Assembly (NCBI RefSeq): GCF_000001735.4
Contig: NC_003071.7
Coordinates: 16,095,443-16,159,442, forward strand
Direction of reading: 5' to 3'
DNA length: 64,000 bases
Origin: Arabidopsis thaliana
Taxonomy: Eukaryota; Streptophyta; Magnoliopsida; Brassicales; Brassicaceae
A model generated the notes under the pieces. The model was given only the letters and a program-made list of their open reading frames with translations, was not told where the DNA came from and ran no database searches. Shown here in pieces: positions 58,841-64,000 of the stretch. The translations under genes were made by a program, and so were the position numbers. Position 1 is the first letter of the stretch. Every line of letters starts with the position of its first letter.

Positions 58841-60860
58841 TCAATTAGACCAGACATGGAGGAGGCCGTGTCTGTTTCCTGTGTATATTTCATTCCGTTC
58901 TTCGTCGTAGAAGAGAGCGGTTATGTCTTCCAAAGCCTCAGCAACCGCACTTCTCCTTCGAGAGGAATTCCCCAAATCACTACTGCTGCAGTCCTCTTCC
59001 TTAGGAGGACCATTATTTGCTTTTATCTTAGCTAAGCATTTACCAGTCAAGATATTGCTTATGTTAATCGACCCCGCTACATCAACAACCAAAATCACGA
59101 CAATGTCTCAATAGCAAAACAAAATCAGACCATGAGGTTTCTTGATTTGAAGAGTGGATGATGAGTCTACTTACCATTTCCTTCTATCCACTGATCTTCA
59201 GTATCTGCCTTGCAATATGAGATGATCAGATCTTGATCGCTTGTTATGTAGATATTGTTTGTGTTACAGTCTGGATGCCAAAGAAGATGATCCTCAAACG
59301 AGGTCACAAGCTCTCCGCGGAAATTCCACACAGAAACATTTCGGTTCCTGAATGTTAGAAACAACTGATTCTCATACAAAAATATGAATGCTGATGGTGT
59401 CATGAAGTCAGTTCTGCTAACTTCTATCAGCTCAGCATTTCGAACCTTTAAGAACATAAAACTCTATTAGAAACATAAAAACACAAATATATAAAGCGGC
59501 TTGAACCACAAAGACAAAACCACTCACGTCAAGTATTTGTAGATTCTCGTTCTCTTGCTTAACTAGAAGCTTTTCATTGAATTGTTCAATGAAATCAACT
59601 TTCTTATTTCGGTGAAGCAAATGATGGAAGGACTTCAGAAGAGTGCCATCTTCGATTGATAGAATCTTCAAAGGAACATGACTCGCAGCTCTCTTGAAAA
59701 TCAACAGCATTATCCCTGGACTGGTGCAGGTAAAATACATGCACAAGTTAGAGTGACAAGTCTTCAATCCAATCAAAAACACTCCGGAGCAACTCACTTC
59801 AACATTTGCAAACAGAAAACATAGAAAGATGTAGAAAAGTCACCTGATCTTAATTTCTTGTACATTTTTGTCTGATATCGAATATAGCAAGGCATAGTTT
59901 TTCAGATCAAACACCTTGTAAACACTGCAGAGCAAGACTATGACTCAGTTGAGAAACTTCAAGTCAACACCTTTTGAGTAATAAAGACAAGAAAAGTACC
60001 TATCCTGTGCAGAATATGTCAGCACCTTCCCATTAACATCATCAAACTCAACAAAACCTGGCCACTTTAGTGACTCAGACTCAAAAAGAGGAAATCCTGC
60101 GTCTGCTTGACCCCTCAGAATATATCTAACAAAACAAAAAACATTACTTTCACAAGTCTGAGAACTAACTTAACAAGACAACAACATCACAAGAGTAAGT
60201 AAGTAGACATACTCGATTCTAGTGGATCTGCATTTCAAAGAGCTGTAATTGTCAGAGGCGTAAACAGAAACAGTAATGAGAGAATCATTGTTCTTGTTGT
60301 AGAACAAACTCCGAATGACTTCATCAGGACTAACATTTAAAAAGCAAACCTTTTTATTCGTCTCTGCAATTACATACAAACAAACCCATCAAATTACAGT
60401 GTCACACAAAGCAAAAAAGCTTAAAAAGTTAGTACCTCTGCTAAAAGATGCACAGACACCAGATAGAGTAAGAGCAAAGACAATGTCACGAGCAGCAACA
60501 ATCTCAATAACTTTGCTTCGTTTCAACAAGTTAGGTAATGATACTAAACAGTATCCTTTAGGATCATGCGTATCATATTGCTCCTGAATTCAAAATAAAA
60601 AAATTCAGCAATTGGAGAGCCAAGTTCAGGACTTTAAAGAGAAAGAGTCTGATACAACATACCACGAGACGCATATTGCGGAATCTCTCTTGAGCAGTGC
60701 TGATTGAGAAAGCTCGATCCATACGAGAAGAGATTTCTCGGCGTTGAAGCTTTTTAACGCTATTGACGAATCCATCGGGACGAGACCTCTTCTTAGCAAT
60801 AACTCTTCTACTACCGCTACACGGTCTAGGGTTTGCTATGATTCTTCTTCCTTCCATCAT
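58841..60860 (-). CDS. Divergent WD40/beta-propeller-like protein
   Basis: Eight minus-strand exons: 60860-60663, 60583-60436, 60363-60213, 60125-60000, 59924-59844, 59720-59528, 59445-59175, 59076-58841, exactly 468 codons (467 residues; a second ATG directly follows the first). The N-terminus is basic (SRRVIAKKRSRPDGFVNSVK). Repeated beta-rich stretches end in hydrophobic-aromatic pairs (VSVWNFRGELVTSFEDH, NISNILTGKCLAKIK, ITALFYDEERNEIYTGNRHG, LLHVWSN). They resemble WD repeats lacking most canonical GH/WD pairs, and only the last repeat (HVW) looks near-canonical. Probably a protein-interaction propeller; partner unknown. Donor GA|GTATGT at the exon 3 end was chosen to keep frame (IEYILRGQ). 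Recalled as At2g38630. Confidence 0.87.
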
Positions 60861-62282
60861 TCAAGCTTCTGATTCCAAAGTGATGATTTTTAGGGCTGAA
60901 GAATAAGAATCCGTAACACTGAAGAAGAGACTGCAACTGTTGCAGCAGCAAAGGCTACCAATGGGGCTAATTACGAAATTTCAGTATCAAGCAGAATTTC
61001 TTAAGCATAAACCGGAAATATCATCATAAGAAAGTTAGGCTTATGATATTTTTTCTGAATCTGTAACATTTTTTTTTTTTTTTTTTTATCGGCTAAGTGG
61101 CTGAAGACAGAAGCATTGTTGACCAAAACAGAAACAAAGTGTCTGAAGCCCAGGTGTTAAGCCTTTTTGATAGGTTAATTCACTGATCTAATACAACCAA
61201 GAAAGCCAAATAAATAAGCAACGATTTGGACAACAACCATTGAAAAAACTATAGTTACGCTGTTTTACGGATTTGGTATGAAATCATAATTAAGATGCAA
61301 ACAAAAAGGTATGACTATGTAATTTTGCAATTTTAGCCATCAAATTTCAACTAATAAATTTGGTATCAAATCATAATTCGCAATTTACCGCCAAACCCCA
61401 ATTTTGTAATTTTTTTGCCAAATAACATTTTAGCGCTAATTTTTAGTTTGAACTAAAATTTTAAAACTAAATTTTAGTTTTAAATCTTTAAGTCAAAATT
61501 TTATTACACAATTAGGTTATTTTCAAACAAAAAAAAAAACTTATTATGCGATTTAGTATTTTTTACACTGTATTCTAAATAATCCATTTTAACATCAAAA
61601 TATTGACTTTAATGTTTTGTTATAAAAGATTGCAAGAATATTTTTGGTGTTAATTTTCGATTGTCAGATCAAAATTTCAACCCAAAATATTGATTTTGGG
61701 CTTCCCACGTAATGCAAAACCAGATTATGTGTGTTTAGGTGCAAAATCTCAAATATGCTTTTGAAACTAAATCGTGATTTGGCAATTCCATTATTTAGAT
61801 CCAAGTCAAGAACTAGAGAGAATTCGTGTGAAGTGTGGAATCTATATCATTCGACATAAATTTTGATATTGATTTCCTAGTTCACGATAAATTTTAGAAA
61901 CAAACTCTTATTTTAGCAAATATATTAGACAATTTGCAATGAAACGTTTAGTAAAAAAAAAAAAAAGGCAATAAAACAGTAACAAAATTAGACATTTATT
62001 TTTCTTGTTAACTTGACATCAAACTTTCATGACCGACAGTTATTAAATATAGCCCGCGGCCTAATCATCAGCATCTCTACCAAGCCGTCATCGTTGAATC
62101 GTCTCTAAAAATATCCATCGATAAATTGATTGCATCTTTGTAGTATCATCAAAGGCCAAAATCAATACGAAAAAAAAAGTTCTCTATTCATGTGTACATT
62201 TAGGAAGGAACACATTGCATAAATTACATAAACAAAAAGGAACTAATATACACGTTAAAAATAAACCTTAAAAAAATGAAAA
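60861..62282. other. Intergenic, AT-rich
   Basis: 5' flank of the WD40-like gene on the left and 3' flank of the LURP gene on the right. It has an 18-bp T-run near 61070 and short internal repeats (atttggtat(g/c)aaatcataatt at about 61270 and 61360). The region 61430-61500 is dense in taaaatttt/aaattttag inverted motifs. No gene or clear transposon ends. Confidence 0.5.
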
Positions 62283-63032
62283 TCAAGAAGATCGAAACAT
62301 TTGGTCGAGGATGATGGTAAGTGCCATGGCCACACGAGGTTCCATCTCCGATTCAACGATAAGCTTATAGACATCTTTGCCAAAGGCAACTCCTCCGATC
62401 ACCGTTTCTTTCCTCTTGATCTCCGCCGTTTTCTTCTTGTTCCTCCTCTCATCCAATATTTTGCAGCTTCTTTGACCGTAAGATCCTTCTATCTCGTACA
62501 ACACCGTCTTCTTTGCGCTAACCCACGCCAAGCTTTTCCGGTTAGATATTATGCTAACGTTCTTTCTCGCCGTGAATATTGGATCTCTCTCTGTTTCTCC
62601 ATCGTATACCATCCAGCAATCTCCAAGACTCAACTTCTGTTCAAGTCAATTAGCAAGCAAGAGAACTTAAGATTAGTTTCATAACTATTAGTGTTATTTT
62701 TTGGCCAATTATTAAGGAATCACGTATAGGTCTATCACTATATATAGATGTTTTTGTTATGAAAAATACCAAAAAAGAAGAAGAAGAAAAAGTACCTTGC
62801 GGCGAATGGAGAGGAGGGGAAAGCCGGAAGCATCCATAAGGACGATGTTGTCTCTAGGACAATTCATGTAGTTGTCAACTCTAAAGACAAGCTCTCCATT
62901 GGCGTTGTAAACCGTGAATCCGTCGCAGTTGAAGAGAAGGGACTTCTTCCACACCGTTAAAACAACTGCTGCTTTGCTATCACACAAGCTCTCTTCGCAT
63001 GTGCTTGGGAATTTTGGGTGAACTTTTGTCAT
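62283..63032 (-). CDS. LURP-one-related protein (DUF567/Tubby-like fold)
   Basis: Two minus-strand exons, 63032-62796 and 62636-62283, exactly 197 codons (196 residues). Family-typical blocks: VLTVWKKSLLFNCDGFTVYN, NGELVFRVDNYMNC, NIVLMDASGFPLLSIRRKKL, then GDCWMVYDGE, PIFTARKNV, YEIEGSYGQRSCKILDERR, AEIKRKETVIGGVAFGKDVY, VALTII-like LTIILDQMF. The fold is a tubby-like beta barrel around a central helix. LURP1 itself functions in basal defence against an oomycete, but most paralogues are uncharacterised. The intron follows RRK|KLSLGDCW, the usual position. Recalled as At2g38640. Confidence 0.92.
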
Positions 63033-64000
63033 TTCTTTTTTTATTCTCTGTTGTGTTTCTTTGGGCTTTGATGATTCTTGTTGGAGAAGATCGATAAGTT
63101 GATGATGTTTGAATGTGGGACAAATGAGAAGAGGTCTTTGGGTTTATTTATACAAATGTAGAAAGAGAGAGAGAATGTGGTTCTCAAATGAAAAGAATGG
63201 TCTCTCATCTTCTTGTTTTCCACTAGAGAGATATCACTTTCAGTCTATTACTATAAGATATCTTCTCTTCAATTTAGGTCCATTTTTTTTTATGTATTCA
63301 TGCAAATTAATGGATTGATTCCTTTCTATAATCAAATATTATAATAACGGCCGGTTTTCATTCACCTAGACTCCAACAAAATATTATATTGAAACCTTGT
63401 TTTTGATTCCTGTTCTGGCCAATATTGGCCCTACAAAATAGCTTATGGTCTCATGAATAATATAAATTTGACACTAACTCTAGTTCGTATGCTCTATATT
63501 TTCATGAATTTTACAGAAACTATACTGTTAGCAACTTAGTATATAGTTTGGCAATTGTATTTTCTTTTTCTTAATTGATAACCCAAGTTTTAAAATCTTA
63601 TACTAACACTCTCCTCTATTTTATTTTATCAATTCCCGGGTTAAACATTTCTCGAATCGATGTCAAAAAATAAAAATAAAACATTTCTCGAATCTTTCTC
63701 TCTTGGTTTCCCTCTACATTTTTGTTATTATAACTAGAGAATATTAATGTGCTGATCAGTACACAAAAAGTAAAGAATCTATAGTAACGAAAACCTACGG
63801 GCCATAATCCATCGACACTTCCAGTGCATCTTTTCATAGTGGGAAACAGGAGTCTCTATTTGAAATATTTTCCATGTTCTTATATTTCTATTTCTGCAGG
63901 ATTATCGTTTTTGTTTCCTCTCCATATTGAACCGAAAGTATTTGATTTGTTCCTTTCAACAACAGACTACATGTGTCCGAACCGAAAGTAATATATGATT
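63033..64000. other. LURP gene upstream region to window end
   Basis: AT-rich DNA with no supported gene. A TATA-like tttatttatacaaatg lies around 63140-63158 (plus-strand reading), near the minus-strand start. The neighbouring gene presumably begins beyond the window. Confidence 0.5.

Noticed and set aside
62301..62684. 127-codon plus-strand frame
   Set aside because: It is antisense to the LURP-one-related second exon, which has clear family motifs.
63616..63837. Minus-strand frame near the window end
   Set aside because: Short, no motif, AT-rich codons; no promoter or splice context.
1..64000. CRISPR arrays, operons, tRNA or rRNA genes, viral integrations
   Set aside because: No spaced palindromic repeat array, no tRNA/rRNA-like sequence noticed by eye, no viral genes; the only transposon remains are the copia and MULE relics and doubtful LINE tails.

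Overview
The window is plant nuclear DNA. It has intron-rich genes with GT-AG introns, AT-rich intergenic DNA, plant-only families (WRKY, CIPK, CASP-like, LTP, B-type CDK) and plant transposon relics. Several proteins match Arabidopsis thaliana products that I recognise from memory (SCAR2, FPN1/IREG1, WRKY33, CIPK22, LTP1, LTP2, FAX3, RDO2/TFIIS, CDKB1;2). The gene order is that of the lower arm of chromosome 2, from roughly At2g38440 to At2g38640. The locus names are recalled, not looked up. I assembled exon structures by hand from splice signals and reading frame. For most genes the exon lengths sum to an exact multiple of three.

Layout, left to right: SCAR2 (+, 108-5409); a small HSP70-like fragment (-); a Sel1-repeat protein (+); ferroportin FPN1 (+, 8161-10488); a small unrecognised gene (-, about 11 kb); WRKY33 (+, 13034-15097) behind a promoter with W-boxes; CASP-like protein (-); CIPK22 (-); a divergent 2OG/Fe(II)-oxygenase-like gene (-); a MATE transporter (+) with a probable overlooked first exon; a truncated Ty1/copia gag relic; tandem lipid-transfer proteins LTP2 and LTP1 (+); plastid FAX3 (+); TFIIS (+); a head-to-head pair, unknown plastid-like protein (-) and a repetitive coiled-coil protein (+); an F-box gene (+); an HAD/VSP-like acid phosphatase (+); a KH/STAR RNA-binding protein (-); a degenerate Mutator-like element; CDKB1;2 (+); a beta-propeller-like protein (-); a LURP-one-related protein (-). 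The last kilobase holds no gene that I can see.

The genes are independent housekeeping, defence and cell-cycle loci; nothing suggests an operon or gene cluster. The structural surprises are four. (1) A coiled-coil gene has been lengthened by tandem duplication of a 63-nt exon together with its intron (44.5-45.3 kb), and one copy has switched to a GC splice donor. (2) A 919-bp Mutator-like element has 143-bp terminal inverted repeats, a perfect 9-bp target duplication and a decayed transposase C-terminus with a C2HC zinc knuckle (54.9-55.9 kb). (3) The LTP tandem duplication extends through promoters and about 0.6-0.8 kb of 3' flank. (4) A copia gag relic is bracketed by 15-bp direct repeats. 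I did not find an unknown defence-like or other novel system.
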